A stretch of DNA of 64,000 nt from Desulfoluna limicola. Lineage in GTDB: Bacteria; Desulfobacterota; Desulfobacteria; Desulfobacterales; Desulfolunaceae. The notes under the pieces were generated by a model that saw only the letters and a list, made by a program, of their open reading frames with translations, ran no database searches and was not told where the DNA came from. Numbering within the stretch: the first letter of the stretch is position 1; the number at the start of each line of letters is the position of its first letter. The position numbers and the translations under genes were made by a program. Location: NCBI RefSeq assembly GCF_021654575.1, contig NZ_AP024488.1:124001-188000 (forward strand), read 5' to 3'. Below are positions 26,923-34,569 of the stretch, one piece after another.

Positions 26923-27117
26923 ACCTGAAATATCCGGGTTAGTCGAATGGACCTTTGTTTTAATACCCAAAAGCCTGGACACAATGCCAAGAGTACGAAT
27001 CGCTAGGTCGGACAGGTTGAAGGTGGCCCGCATAGACTGTTTGCCCATTAGATCAGCAAGTTTGGCGCCCGGTGAAACGATTTCAAAAGCTTGTCGATAA
27101 AGACTGTTATTTGTCAT
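26911..27117 (-). CDS. Small hypothetical protein
   Basis: 68 aa, starting at ATG 27117 with AGGGGGCGGGAAA directly upstream, a strong ribosome-binding site. The sequence (FEIVSPGAKLADLMGKQSM, then a helical LSDLAIRTLGIVSRLLGIK) is not one I recognise. Its 3' end overlaps the transposase remnant by a few bases on the opposite strand. It could be real or chance; the Shine-Dalgarno favours real. Confidence 0.4.
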   Translation of the reverse strand: MTNNSLYRQAFEIVSPGAKLADLMGKQSMRATFNLSDLAIRTLGIVSRLLGIKTKVHSTNPDISGSSD

Positions 27118-27271
27118 TTTCCCGCCCCCTGTTAACTGATTTATCCCTATTCTTCCTGTGGCTTTGAAAAATGTCACCCCTTTTCGAAGTAAATACGTAT
27201 CTCGGGTTTAATTCATTACTCTGTATTGATAAAATTTTTTGATAATGCAAATAAAAAATTAAACCATGATA

Positions 27272-27299
27272 TTGACATGAGCCAAAACGTTTTTAAATT
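27272..27299 (+). promoter_or_regulatory. Candidate promoter of the hsp20 pair
   Basis: TTGACA (27272-27277) and TAAATT (27294-27299) with a 16-base spacer, 55 bases before the first hsp20 start. The -35 is a perfect match to sigma-70. I see no CIRCE element and no sigma-32 consensus. Confidence 0.5.
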
Positions 27300-27353
27300 A
27301 TAAGCCGAAGGATTTGTCAGGGCTAAATAATCCATAAATAAGGAGGCCTTACA

Positions 27354-27812
27354 ATGATTATTAGCAGATTGCCCAATTATCCAATGTTTGGTGTCCGCAG
27401 ACCATTCTCACAGGTTGAAAGAGTGCTGCGAGATTTTGATCGGTTTTTGGAAGGGTGGCCTGGCATGACCCAAGGCGCACTGTCAGCAGGTGTATTTCCA
27501 CCAATCAACTTGTCTGAAGACGACGGCAAGTTTATTATCCGCACTGAACTGCCGGGGCTTCCTGCCGATGAATTAGACATCCAGGCCACATCGAAATCAG
27601 TTTCTATCAGCGGTGAGCGTAAAATAGCGACGGAAAACGATGGGGTTAAGTACCATCGCCGTGAGCGCGAGTCTGGAAAATTTTCTCGAATGCTGAGCAT
27701 GCCATCCGAGGTCGACCCGGACAAGATCGAAGCGACCCTCAAAAATGGTATCTTAACCGTTACTGTTCCCAAAGCGGAGGTAGCCAAGCCGCGTCGAATT
27801 ACGATTGATTGA
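27354..27812 (+). CDS. Hsp20 family small heat-shock chaperone
   Basis: 152 aa. N-terminal arm, then an alpha-crystallin domain (about residues 45-145) with FPPINLSEDDGKFIIRTELPG-type start and the closing NGILTVTVPK, followed by a short tail RRITID. ATP-independent holdase that keeps stressed proteins soluble. AAGGAGG precedes the ATG. First of two hsp20 genes in one operon. Confidence 0.93.
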   Translation: MIISRLPNYPMFGVRRPFSQVERVLRDFDRFLEGWPGMTQGALSAGVFPPINLSEDDGKFIIRTELPGLPADELDIQATSKSVSISGERKIATENDGVKYHRRERESGKFSRMLSMPSEVDPDKIEATLKNGILTVTVPKAEVAKPRRITID

Positions 27813-27858
27813 TGCAGGTTTGGCGCAAAGTTACTCACGAATATGGGAGGACATCATC

Positions 27859-28266
27859 ATGGCAGCAGATACCAAAGATTTACAAGTTAAAGACAAGCAG
27901 GAAGTAACATCCACGTCCGAGCAGACCAAACCCGGCCTGGTCTTTACCCCGGCAGTGGATATTTTCGAAAATGAGACGGAGTTGGTTCTTTTGGCCGATA
28001 TGCCAGGTGTTACCGCAGGGACTCTGGATATCGACTTACGAGAGGATACCCTTACTTTACTCGGTGAAATTGAGACAACTGAAGAGCTGCATGGTGAACA
28101 GCTCTTAACTGAATACGAAATCGGCAAATTCTACCGCCAATTCACAATCCCAGAGGTTATCGACCAAGAAGGGATAGATGCCCAACTCAAGGATGGTGTG
28201 CTGCGGTTAACGTTGCCGAAGGTGCAAAAAGCCACGCAGCGTAAAATAGCTATCACCTCCGCTTAG
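27859..28266 (+). CDS. Hsp20 family small heat-shock chaperone (second copy)
   Basis: 135 aa with an alpha-crystallin domain from PAVDIFENETELVLLADMPG to DGVLRLTLPKVQKA. The ATG at 27859 has GGGAGGAC nine bases upstream; an earlier in-frame start overlaps the first hsp20 gene. Distinct in sequence from the first copy, so they probably form a hetero-oligomeric pair, as seen for some bacterial sHsps (inference). A strong terminator follows. Confidence 0.93.
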   Translation: MAADTKDLQVKDKQEVTSTSEQTKPGLVFTPAVDIFENETELVLLADMPGVTAGTLDIDLREDTLTLLGEIETTEELHGEQLLTEYEIGKFYRQFTIPEVIDQEGIDAQLKDGVLRLTLPKVQKATQRKIAITSA

Positions 28267-28273
28267 ATGTCTC

Positions 28274-28322
28274 ACGGGGCCGGTCAAATCGATCTGAAGT
28301 GTATTACCGGCCCCGTTTTCCC
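28274..28322 (+). terminator. Rho-independent terminator after hsp20
   Basis: Stem ACGGGGCCGGT (28274-28284) pairs perfectly with ACCGGCCCCGT (28306-28316), followed by TTTTCCCT. It ends the hsp20 operon. A weaker hairpin with seven T follows at about 28384-28409. Confidence 0.85.
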
Positions 28323-28533
28323 TCTTTATTCGCATAATCAGTGATATATGGGACTCGGCCGTCCGTGGCTTCTTTATCGGATACACCAACTTATCATGGT
28401 GTTTTTTTAGGTGTTTTCTTCTGACGAAAAATTATCATATCGATCATAGCTTACTGCATTTATACGAGATAAAGAGAAATCTCCCGCAGCAATTTCGGGG
28501 GGCCGATATAAAAATAGCTAATAGAGATGCGAT

Positions 28534-29229
28534 ATGGCCAAAAGTTACTATGCAACTCTAAGTATAGCGTCCGATGCGACTCCGGATGAAATTCATTCCG
28601 CATACCGTCGTTTAGCTAAAAAATATCACCCCGACCACTACTCCGGCAGCAGGGGCGCATTTCAGGAAATCCAGGAAGCCTATTCAGTTTTAGGCGACTC
28701 GAAACGGCGGTGCGAATATGACCGGCGTGTAGAACGATCATCGAAAGTAAGAAGAACCGGTAGACCTTGTTCATCGACTCCTGAACCTTTGATTCCGGAC
28801 GAAAAGCCGGTCAATTGTCTCGACATATCTCTGGCCAGGTCATTTGAGCACGTTTCTCCATCTCATGACGAAATATTTGATTGGATATGGCGTAATTTTT
28901 CCGACCTGCAGCAGCCCAAATCAGGCCGTGTACAAGGTTTAACACTTGAGGTGACGTTGACAGCCGAACAAGCTTGCCGAGGCGGTGTTGCCTGTGTGAC
29001 CGTTCCGGCGCGAGTCATATGCCCACTATGTCATGGCCACGGATGGGTCACTGTTTATGAATGTTGGCGCTGTGCAGGTGTGGGCGCTCTGACCGGTGAA
29101 ATGCCTGTGTACATATCCTTTCCTCCAGGAATCACCCAAGATCATGTGGTCATGGTTCCGTTAGACCACTTCGGTATCCGGAATCTTCATATGACGATCT
29201 TGTTTCGAGTATCCAATCATATTGGATAG
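28534..29229 (+). CDS. J-domain co-chaperone with one zinc centre
   Basis: 231-aa DnaJ-related protein. J domain at residues 4-65 with the HPD motif (YHPDHY). A middle linker is followed by a cysteine region with only two repeats, CPLCHGHG and CWRCAGVG, where DnaJ has four CxxCxGxG. A shortened C-terminal domain (PPGITQDHVVMVPLDHFG) follows. It would stimulate DnaK but probably lacks full substrate binding. It sits downstream of the hsp20 pair on the same strand behind its own leader, so the three may be one stress cluster. Confidence 0.85.
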   Translation: MAKSYYATLSIASDATPDEIHSAYRRLAKKYHPDHYSGSRGAFQEIQEAYSVLGDSKRRCEYDRRVERSSKVRRTGRPCSSTPEPLIPDEKPVNCLDISLARSFEHVSPSHDEIFDWIWRNFSDLQQPKSGRVQGLTLEVTLTAEQACRGGVACVTVPARVICPLCHGHGWVTVYECWRCAGVGALTGEMPVYISFPPGITQDHVVMVPLDHFGIRNLHMTILFRVSNHIG

Positions 29230-29352
29230 AGACCAAAATAAAAGCAGTCAAGGGGGGCTATGGGGTACTTTTTCGTAGACATTTTCAAGCCGGTTTCGTT
29301 TAAGGCGGAGGTGTCTCTAAGGTTACATTTTTTAACCGGGTGCCCACATACG

Positions 29353-29668
29353 TCACCACACCCCCACGGCAAACTTTATTTTGTATGTGATCTCTATGGG
29401 GTGTAGCCTTCGTTTTCAGCTTCATGGATGATCCGGTCACCTCTCAACCTAGGCTCTTGACGGTGAGTTTCCCGTTGACCACGGCGATGATCACCTTCTT
29501 ATCCGTGGGCTCCACGGGGTTGTCCACGATGAGCACGTCTTCAGGAAAGATCCCGGCACCGGTCATGGAGGTTCCGGTGGCCCGCACGAAAAATGTGGTG
29601 TGTGGGTGTGTGATCAGCTCCTGGTTGAGATCCATGGTGCCGTCGGGTTGGATTATTTCGATGTCCAT
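29353..29668 (-). pseudogene. umuD: Decayed UmuD (S24 peptidase) gene
   Basis: The first 74 codons match UmuD from DLNQELITHPHTTFFVRATG onward, with the catalytic serine in GTSM (S34) and lysine K71 37 residues later, as in UmuD. The frame then stops, but neighbouring frames continue the family sequence as LRGDRIIHEAENEGYTP and then IEITYKIKF, so at least two frameshifts broke the 3' half. The N-terminal ~20 residues and the usual umuC partner are also missing. Non-functional remnant of an SOS mutagenesis operon. Confidence 0.75.
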
Positions 29669-29869
29669 ATGAACAGGTCCGATTGGTTCCTTTTCCCTGG
29701 TATGAATGTACCGGGAGGTTTTGGCTTTTCAGGTTCCTTAGAACGTCAAATCAGGCAGCACAATCTTGCACAAATTTTGCACAAATCGTGTGGAAGGGGG
29801 GCGGGGTCAAACACGTGTAGATCTTACAACTTTTGCCAGGTCCTCCCAATAGCCAATATCCCAAGAGCC

Positions 29870-29915
29870 TTGAAAACAAAGAAGCCGTGAAGATTTTATG
29901 TGTCTTCACGGCTTC
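29870..29915 (-). terminator. Strong hairpin terminator, minus-strand reading
   Basis: Perfect 13-bp stem GAAGCCGTGAAGA (29881-29893) / TCTTCACGGCTTC (29903-29915). On the minus strand it is followed by TTTGTTTT, giving a standard rho-independent terminator. It lies about 100 bases downstream of the tRNA-Gly fragment, and is probably that tRNA's original terminator. Confidence 0.75.
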
Positions 29916-30012
29916 GTATTTTGTAACCCTCTAATTTATCAAGCCTGCACACGTTTTGCACACATTTTCTGTGCAATTCGAACTCGTAAGTCATTGGATT
30001 TATCAGCTTTCA

Positions 30013-30060
30013 TGGAGCGGGAAACGGGACTTGAACACAGGTCCCGACTTGATGTAATCA
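30013..30060 (-). other. 3' half of tRNA-Gly, candidate prophage attachment site
   Basis: On the minus strand the sequence ends GTTCAAGTCCCGTTTCCCGC followed by TCCA, identical in pattern to the T-arm, acceptor stem and TCCA end of bacterial tRNA-Gly(GCC). It is preceded by AAGTCGGGACC, which resembles the end of the anticodon stem and variable loop. The 5' half is absent, so this is the duplicated core left at one end of an integrated element. Prophage genes lie to the right and the terminator to the left. Tandem 12-mers AACTTCCACAAA at 30155-30178 and TTGCACAAA copies at 29766 and 29777 look like integrase arm sites. Confidence 0.6.
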
Positions 30061-30154
30061 GCCTATAATATCAACCTAATACTTAAAATATCGCCTTTCA
30101 TCTGTATCATCCTGAAACGCTGTAAAGCCCGAAAATACGTTCGCCATTTTGTTG

Positions 30155-30178
30155 AACTTCCACAAAAACTTCCACAAA
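30155..30178 (+). repeat. Tandem 12-mer AACTTCCACAAA
   Basis: Two perfect adjacent copies (30155-30166 and 30167-30178), 95 bases inside the prophage from the tRNA-Gly core. Short direct repeats spaced one helical turn apart beside a tRNA end are typical of tyrosine-recombinase arm-binding sites. Function inferred. Confidence 0.5.
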
Positions 30179-30262
30179 TTCGGTAAACGTATCATAGAGC
30201 CAGAAGCCTGAACTTACCCAACTGTGAGGCCTACTCAAGACCTCACACATCATCTCAAAGAT

Positions 30263-31438
30263 TCAGTCACCTTTACCTACAGACTGATGAGTCTTTCCGG
30301 GTATTTTAATTATGCTTAACGGAACATCTCTTAGCTTTGTAAATGGTGCCTCGTAATATTTATAGATTATGATGGACCCTACTATGGTTACAGTCCAAAA
30401 GATCATATATGTAAACATCTCATACACTATACCACTATTGGGCAGGTGTATTGTATTTAAAATCAATGGAATAAAAAATCTCTGAACAAGGCTATAGTTA
30501 ATTAAATACATCGAATAAGAAATCAAACTTATTATAGTTATAACTTTGCAAATAATACCACCCGCTTTTTTGTAAGTGCTCAAGAATGGAAGCAGTAATA
30601 ATGGACCTATAGAGTCGAGCGTAAACGAATAAACACAATAATATATATTATCAAATGTTAAGCCTAAATAGCCCTGCAGATACCACATAGCTTTGTTCAC
30701 AATCATAACGACTATACCTAAAAATAAGAGCTTAGTTTTATGCAGTATCCATGTGTCGTTATGATAATAGCTTAGGTATGCACCAAGAACACCAAACATG
30801 AGACTATCCAGCCTGGTAATCACTTGCTTTCTCAGCATAGTTTCCCAAACTGCACCCGTATTAATCTCAAAAGAATAAAACTTTTGATATCTAAAAAGAA
30901 TTGCAATAACAATTACTGTCACTACCAACAACAACAATGATTGCTTATTATTACAACTCAATTTCAGGGCAATAAATACACCCAAAGGGATTAGCACATA
31001 GAACCATTCCTCTACGGCCAGACTCCACGCCTCTGGGAAAAATGCAGGATGAGGAACATTAAAGTTTTGTAGAAATACCAAATATCTACTTAAGTCAACA
31101 TCACCAGTTCCAGAATAAACCAGAAACGATAAAAGTAGAATTAAATAATAATTTGGTAGGGTTCTAAACCATCTTCTCTTCCAGAACCCAAGCAGAACTG
31201 AAAAGTCATTTCCATTTGTTTCAATTGTTTTGATGAGAATTCCACCAATCAAAAACCCACTCAGCACAAAGAAAATTGACACCCCATCAAAGATGGGTAG
31301 TGCCAGTATTCGCCTAACCAAAGGATCCGTAAAATAATATTTTCCATGTGTAGCAACGACGCAAATAATTGCGAATGCTCTTAAAATATCCAATCCGAAT
31401 ATTCTATTTTGAGGAATGTCAATTTTTAACAGTTTCAT
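30263..31438 (-). CDS. Acyltransferase 3 family membrane O-acyltransferase
   Basis: About 391 aa with some ten membrane spans. The family block FGLDILRAFAIICVVATHG (residues 14-32) carries the expected R and H, and SIFFVLSGFLIGG follows. These enzymes acetylate cell-surface sugars. It lies at the outer end of the prophage late operon, is much more AT-rich than the tail genes and is a likely lysogenic-conversion gene that alters O-antigen or exopolysaccharide and so blocks superinfection (inference). Start set at 31438 (M of MKLLKID), with GCAGG upstream. Confidence 0.85.
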   Translation of the reverse strand: MKLLKIDIPQNRIFGLDILRAFAIICVVATHGKYYFTDPLVRRILALPIFDGVSIFFVLSGFLIGGILIKTIETNGNDFSVLLGFWKRRWFRTLPNYYLILLLSFLVYSGTGDVDLSRYLVFLQNFNVPHPAFFPEAWSLAVEEWFYVLIPLGVFIALKLSCNNKQSLLLLVVTVIVIAILFRYQKFYSFEINTGAVWETMLRKQVITRLDSLMFGVLGAYLSYYHNDTWILHKTKLLFLGIVVMIVNKAMWYLQGYLGLTFDNIYYCVYSFTLDSIGPLLLLPFLSTYKKAGGIICKVITIISLISYSMYLINYSLVQRFFIPLILNTIHLPNSGIVYEMFTYMIFWTVTIVGSIIIYKYYEAPFTKLRDVPLSIIKIPGKTHQSVGKGD

Positions 31439-31904
31439 ATATAAAACCTGCAACTTTTTAATTAAATAAGGCAAATGCTACCTTGAATAACAAAAGAAAT
31501 CAGAAACTCCTGTTTTCTTTTGTTCACATCTCATATGAGCCGTATCTCAATAGTTCTGGGCTATCTTTTCAGTTTGACCGTGAATAGAACCATTAAAACT
31601 AAACATTAATACGTGAGCGTTTAGCATAACGATTAATGGTAAGCAATAATCTTGATGAAGCCCTGTCATTCATGAAAGATAAAACCTGCGTTATTGATAG
31701 TACCCTGCATTTTCTTCAAAGTATTATCCGATTACCACCATTAAACAGCCATGTTGCAGCATGTACCAAGATAGGGGCTTTTAGAAACTGGGTTACGTTA
31801 GGGGGACATTTTCAGTGTATGTATTCTCTCGGAACCCTCGTCATTTAGGTCTCCGCCTAAAGCATGCTGAAAAGAGTGGTAATCAGAAAATATTATTTGG
31901 CACG
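31439..31904. other. Gene-free gap downstream of the tail-fibre gene
   Basis: 466 AT-rich bases between the fibre gene and the acyltransferase gene. I find no convincing gene. GGGGGACATTTTCAGTG at about 31800-31816 resembles IS21-type end sequences, but no transposase is nearby. I looked here for an adenine-rich template copy of the fibre's variable end and did not find one. Confidence 0.45.
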
Positions 31905-32999
31905 TTACAGATTATCACAAGCAAAACGAACGCCAATATATGCTGCTACATTCCATGCATTGTGATCCAAAGCAGCACAGCGTGAGCCTGCCAGCTCACC
32001 ACGTGCCCAATGTCCCCCAGCAAGAACATTAACAAATTGTGTATCAGAAAGCATATATATTTGTCCTACCTCTGCTCCCGGCATAATATCACGGTATGCC
32101 CAATTAACATCATTATCAGAACGAACAACCTGACAGTTTGTCCATTCCCAGACATTACCTACACACTCAACAACATTATTCACTGATATAGCCCGATACA
32201 CAGCTCCTGTCATAGTCCGTCCTGTGTTTTCAATCTTTGTCCATGCATTGATATTATCTGCAGCATTACCCTGAGGACTTCCTTCTGCTACGGCGCACCA
32301 TTCTTCATACGAAAGCATGCGTTTATCACTACGCCTTGCCAGCTCTGTAAACGTATACCAATTAAGACCTTCTGTACCGGTAAGAGGCGTTACCCCGTAT
32401 GCACTTTGGGCTTTGCCTGCAGCCAGTTTCTGATTGAAAACTGCCACAGGTTCTGCTGCGCTGGTCGGGTAAATATCGACCCACATACTTCCCACTTTCA
32501 CCATTCCCGACGGATCACACTTGGGGCGGTTCGTCAAATCCCAGGCCGAGTTAGGGACTATCCCTTCGACAACATTTGCCTCCCATCCTGTCCCATACGG
32601 CGTACCGCCACCATCGACAGGCACGCCGTAGTCACTGGCCCCCCGAACCCGGCCATAATGGAATCCGCCAATTTTACGTGTGCTCTCAGCTGTTTTACTA
32701 TCGGGATAGGTCGCGTTTCTGCTGGCGACTATTTTTGCGATGCCAGTTGGATCTTGAGTGGCATAAAGATAGATGTCATCGCCCAGAGTAAAGGCGCTGA
32801 AGGATCCGTCGTTGTTGCCGGCGGTCAAGGGGTCCCAGTTTGTTTGAGCGTTCAGGAGGTATCCTTTGCCATGACCGCCGATGTTGACCATCCCATCGGG
32901 CAGGTTAAGGGTGTTGCCGGTTCCCTTTGATAACTGCCCCATCAAAACAGCGGTGCCAGCACCCATGGACGGAATGATAAATTTGTCTCCTGCTGACAT
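31905..32999 (-). CDS. Tail fibre tip with C-type-lectin/FGE-fold variable domain (DGR-type target)
   Basis: 364 aa. An N-terminal fibre part (about 1-170) leads into a formylglycine-generating-enzyme/C-type-lectin fold, recognised by MLSYEEWCAVAEGSPQG, VVECVGNVWEWTN and the closing block GGHW.RG..AGSRCAALD, then IGVRFACDNL. That closing block is the hallmark of proteins diversified by diversity-generating retroelements, where it forms the receptor-binding surface. No DGR reverse transcriptase or template repeat is visible in the window. The C-terminal half is more AT-rich than the N-terminal half, so the tip was probably swapped in. Predicted receptor-binding protein of the phage. Confidence 0.75.
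   Translation of the reverse strand: MSAGDKFIIPSMGAGTAVLMGQLSKGTGNTLNLPDGMVNIGGHGKGYLLNAQTNWDPLTAGNNDGSFSAFTLGDDIYLYATQDPTGIAKIVASRNATYPDSKTAESTRKIGGFHYGRVRGASDYGVPVDGGGTPYGTGWEANVVEGIVPNSAWDLTNRPKCDPSGMVKVGSMWVDIYPTSAAEPVAVFNQKLAAGKAQSAYGVTPLTGTEGLNWYTFTELARRSDKRMLSYEEWCAVAEGSPQGNAADNINAWTKIENTGRTMTGAVYRAISVNNVVECVGNVWEWTNCQVVRSDNDVNWAYRDIMPGAEVGQIYMLSDTQFVNVLAGGHWARGELAGSRCAALDHNAWNVAAYIGVRFACDNL
31908..32018 (-). other. Candidate variable region (VR) of the fibre gene
   Basis: Last 37 codons of the fibre gene, from the Gly-Gly before HW to the stop. Positions that vary in DGR targets are here H, A, R, E, L, S, A, A, D, H, N, A, V, A, A and Y. No second, A-rich copy was found between 29 and 64 kb by eye, so the region is currently static or diversified from outside the window. 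Confidence 0.45.
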
Positions 33000-33331
33000 T
33001 ACAATGCCTCCAATTCTTCAATCTTTGTGAATACATCCGCTTCCTGATAACCCAGGATTTCCAGCTGACCAGAATTAGACACCATCCTGAATTGATGCCT
33101 TTCAGGTTGCTGGCCGTCTTGTTCCGACATCATCACACGGTAGCCCGGCTCCGGCCCGTCGGGTTCTTCCGAGCTACCCAGTACCCGGTCAAACTCATAG
33201 GTGGTTTGGCCGTTGATCAATGCCTGCCATCGCCGGATGGCTTCTGCCGCCGGAATGCCCCCGGCTATAGCCAGGGCATGCATGTTTTCAAAATCTGCTC
33301 GTGTTTTTAATACATGGGGAAGTCCGTACAT
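32999..33331 (-). CDS. Phage tail-fibre-associated protein
   Basis: 110 aa, soluble, starts at ATG 33331 right after the gpH-like gene and its stop touches the fibre-gene start. Sequence (DFENMHALAIAGGIPAAEAI, then a C-terminal acidic part) does not match a family I can name. Its position between tail-collar gene and fibre tip suggests a fibre subunit or fibre assembly chaperone. Confidence 0.6.
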   Translation of the reverse strand: MYGLPHVLKTRADFENMHALAIAGGIPAAEAIRRWQALINGQTTYEFDRVLGSSEEPDGPEPGYRVMMSEQDGQQPERHQFRMVSNSGQLEILGYQEADVFTKIEELEAL

Positions 33332-33904
33332 TTATGCCTCCATCATTGCCATAACGTTATGAACTATGGTGAGCTTTCCAAACCCGGAACCTGTTTCCAT
33401 CCTCACCATCTCCGGATACGCCGCCAGTTCATCCGCCACATGCTGCCTGGTCGCCAGCACCATGGTCGGATCCACCTTCAACACCACAGAAGCCGTATCC
33501 GTCACCTCCAGGATCATCTTCACGTAGAGATCCTTGGACGCGCCCTGGGTAATCATAGGTTTGTAGGTGTGCGGATACTTCCCGATGGCAATCAAGTTGT
33601 TGTCGGCATCCAGAACACCCACCTCCCGGATATCAAAATCACCCACATCCGAAGGAATGAAAGCTTCGACAACGAGCCAGTTGCTGTTTTCTTCGTGGGT
33701 CGAAATGTTATTGATGCTGCCTCGCCAGACTTCGTTGATCAGCACCGTCCGTTGAAGCATGGCTGCGAGGTCCAGGCCCGTGTACGAGCCGTTGCCATCG
33801 CCAACGGCAAGGGTGGTGAAGCTGACCGGTGTGCCCAGGATGGGCGAGTTGGCGAACATCGCCTTGCCGGTGTTGGTTAAGGTTGTGAAATAGGATTCTG
33901 CCAT
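33332..33904 (-). CDS. Tail-collar fibre protein (P2 gpH N-terminal, DUF3751-like)
   Basis: 190 aa. YFTTLTNTGKAMFANSPILG and FTTLAVGDGNGSY at the N-terminus are the standard baseplate-attachment domain of P2-like fibres. It is short, keeping mainly that adaptor region; the receptor-binding tip is encoded separately downstream. Follows gpI by 14 bases. Confidence 0.82.
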   Translation of the reverse strand: MAESYFTTLTNTGKAMFANSPILGTPVSFTTLAVGDGNGSYTGLDLAAMLQRTVLINEVWRGSINNISTHEENSNWLVVEAFIPSDVGDFDIREVGVLDADNNLIAIGKYPHTYKPMITQGASKDLYVKMILEVTDTASVVLKVDPTMVLATRQHVADELAAYPEMVRMETGSGFGKLTIVHNVMAMMEA

Positions 33905-33918
33905 TGGTATTTCCTCTC

Positions 33919-34569
33919 TTAAGGATAGATACAGGTGGTTTCGATCATTTGGGTTCCGATGCCAAAGAAGACGGATCCGGATTCAGTGAGGTTTTGGGGT
34001 TGCCAGGGGAAGACGGAGATGGACTCGCCGTATTGACAGGCCATGGCCATGTGAACGGTGCCCCGGCCAGACAGGTATGTGATGATGGAGTCTAATTTGG
34101 ATCGCACGTTTTTATAGGATTCAATGAGCTGGTCTGCCCAGGCATACGCCTGATCGGTGACGCCCTGGTCGGTGACCTCCACCCTTACCCGAAAATGGTA
34201 GGGCTCTCCGCCGTAGGTCCACCACTCCTCCACGGTGCCGCCGCCCAGCACATCGGCAATGGCGCCTTCGATGGCAGACGGGGTGCCTTTTTGCCGGTGA
34301 CGCGCCACTGAGTTCCGGACCAGGGCCCTTTTCTTTTCAAGGCTCAGGCTGTCATCCCAAAAATCAACCTTGAACTGCCAGGCAAGGTGGGTGAGGAGGG
34401 GTTCCTCCAGCTCGTTCCAACGGCTGTAGATGTATAAAGCGTCAATGGCCTGGTTGATTTGCTTCAGCTCGCCGTCGATGGCTTGAGCAGCAGCCCACAC
34501 GGTTTCATCGCCGGAGATGGATACAGGCAGGATCTCAGCAAGACTGATGTCAGGTAAGCTCTTACTCAT
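33919..34569 (-). CDS. Baseplate protein gpI (phage tail protein I family)
   Basis: 216 aa. Starts SKSLPDISLAEILPVSISGD and has ALVRNSVARHRQKGTPSAIE, the conserved block of P2 gpI. Forms part of the baseplate wedge. Overlaps gpJ by eight bases. Confidence 0.85.
   Translation of the reverse strand: MSKSLPDISLAEILPVSISGDETVWAAAQAIDGELKQINQAIDALYIYSRWNELEEPLLTHLAWQFKVDFWDDSLSLEKKRALVRNSVARHRQKGTPSAIEGAIADVLGGGTVEEWWTYGGEPYHFRVRVEVTDQGVTDQAYAWADQLIESYKNVRSKLDSIITYLSGRGTVHMAMACQYGESISVFPWQPQNLTESGSVFFGIGTQMIETTCIYP

Noticed and set aside
31636..31848. Small ORF and possible template repeat beside the fibre gene
   Set aside because: No ribosome-binding site or family match; the short resemblance to the fibre's end (HVAACTKIGAFR) is in the wrong order and strand to be a DGR template.
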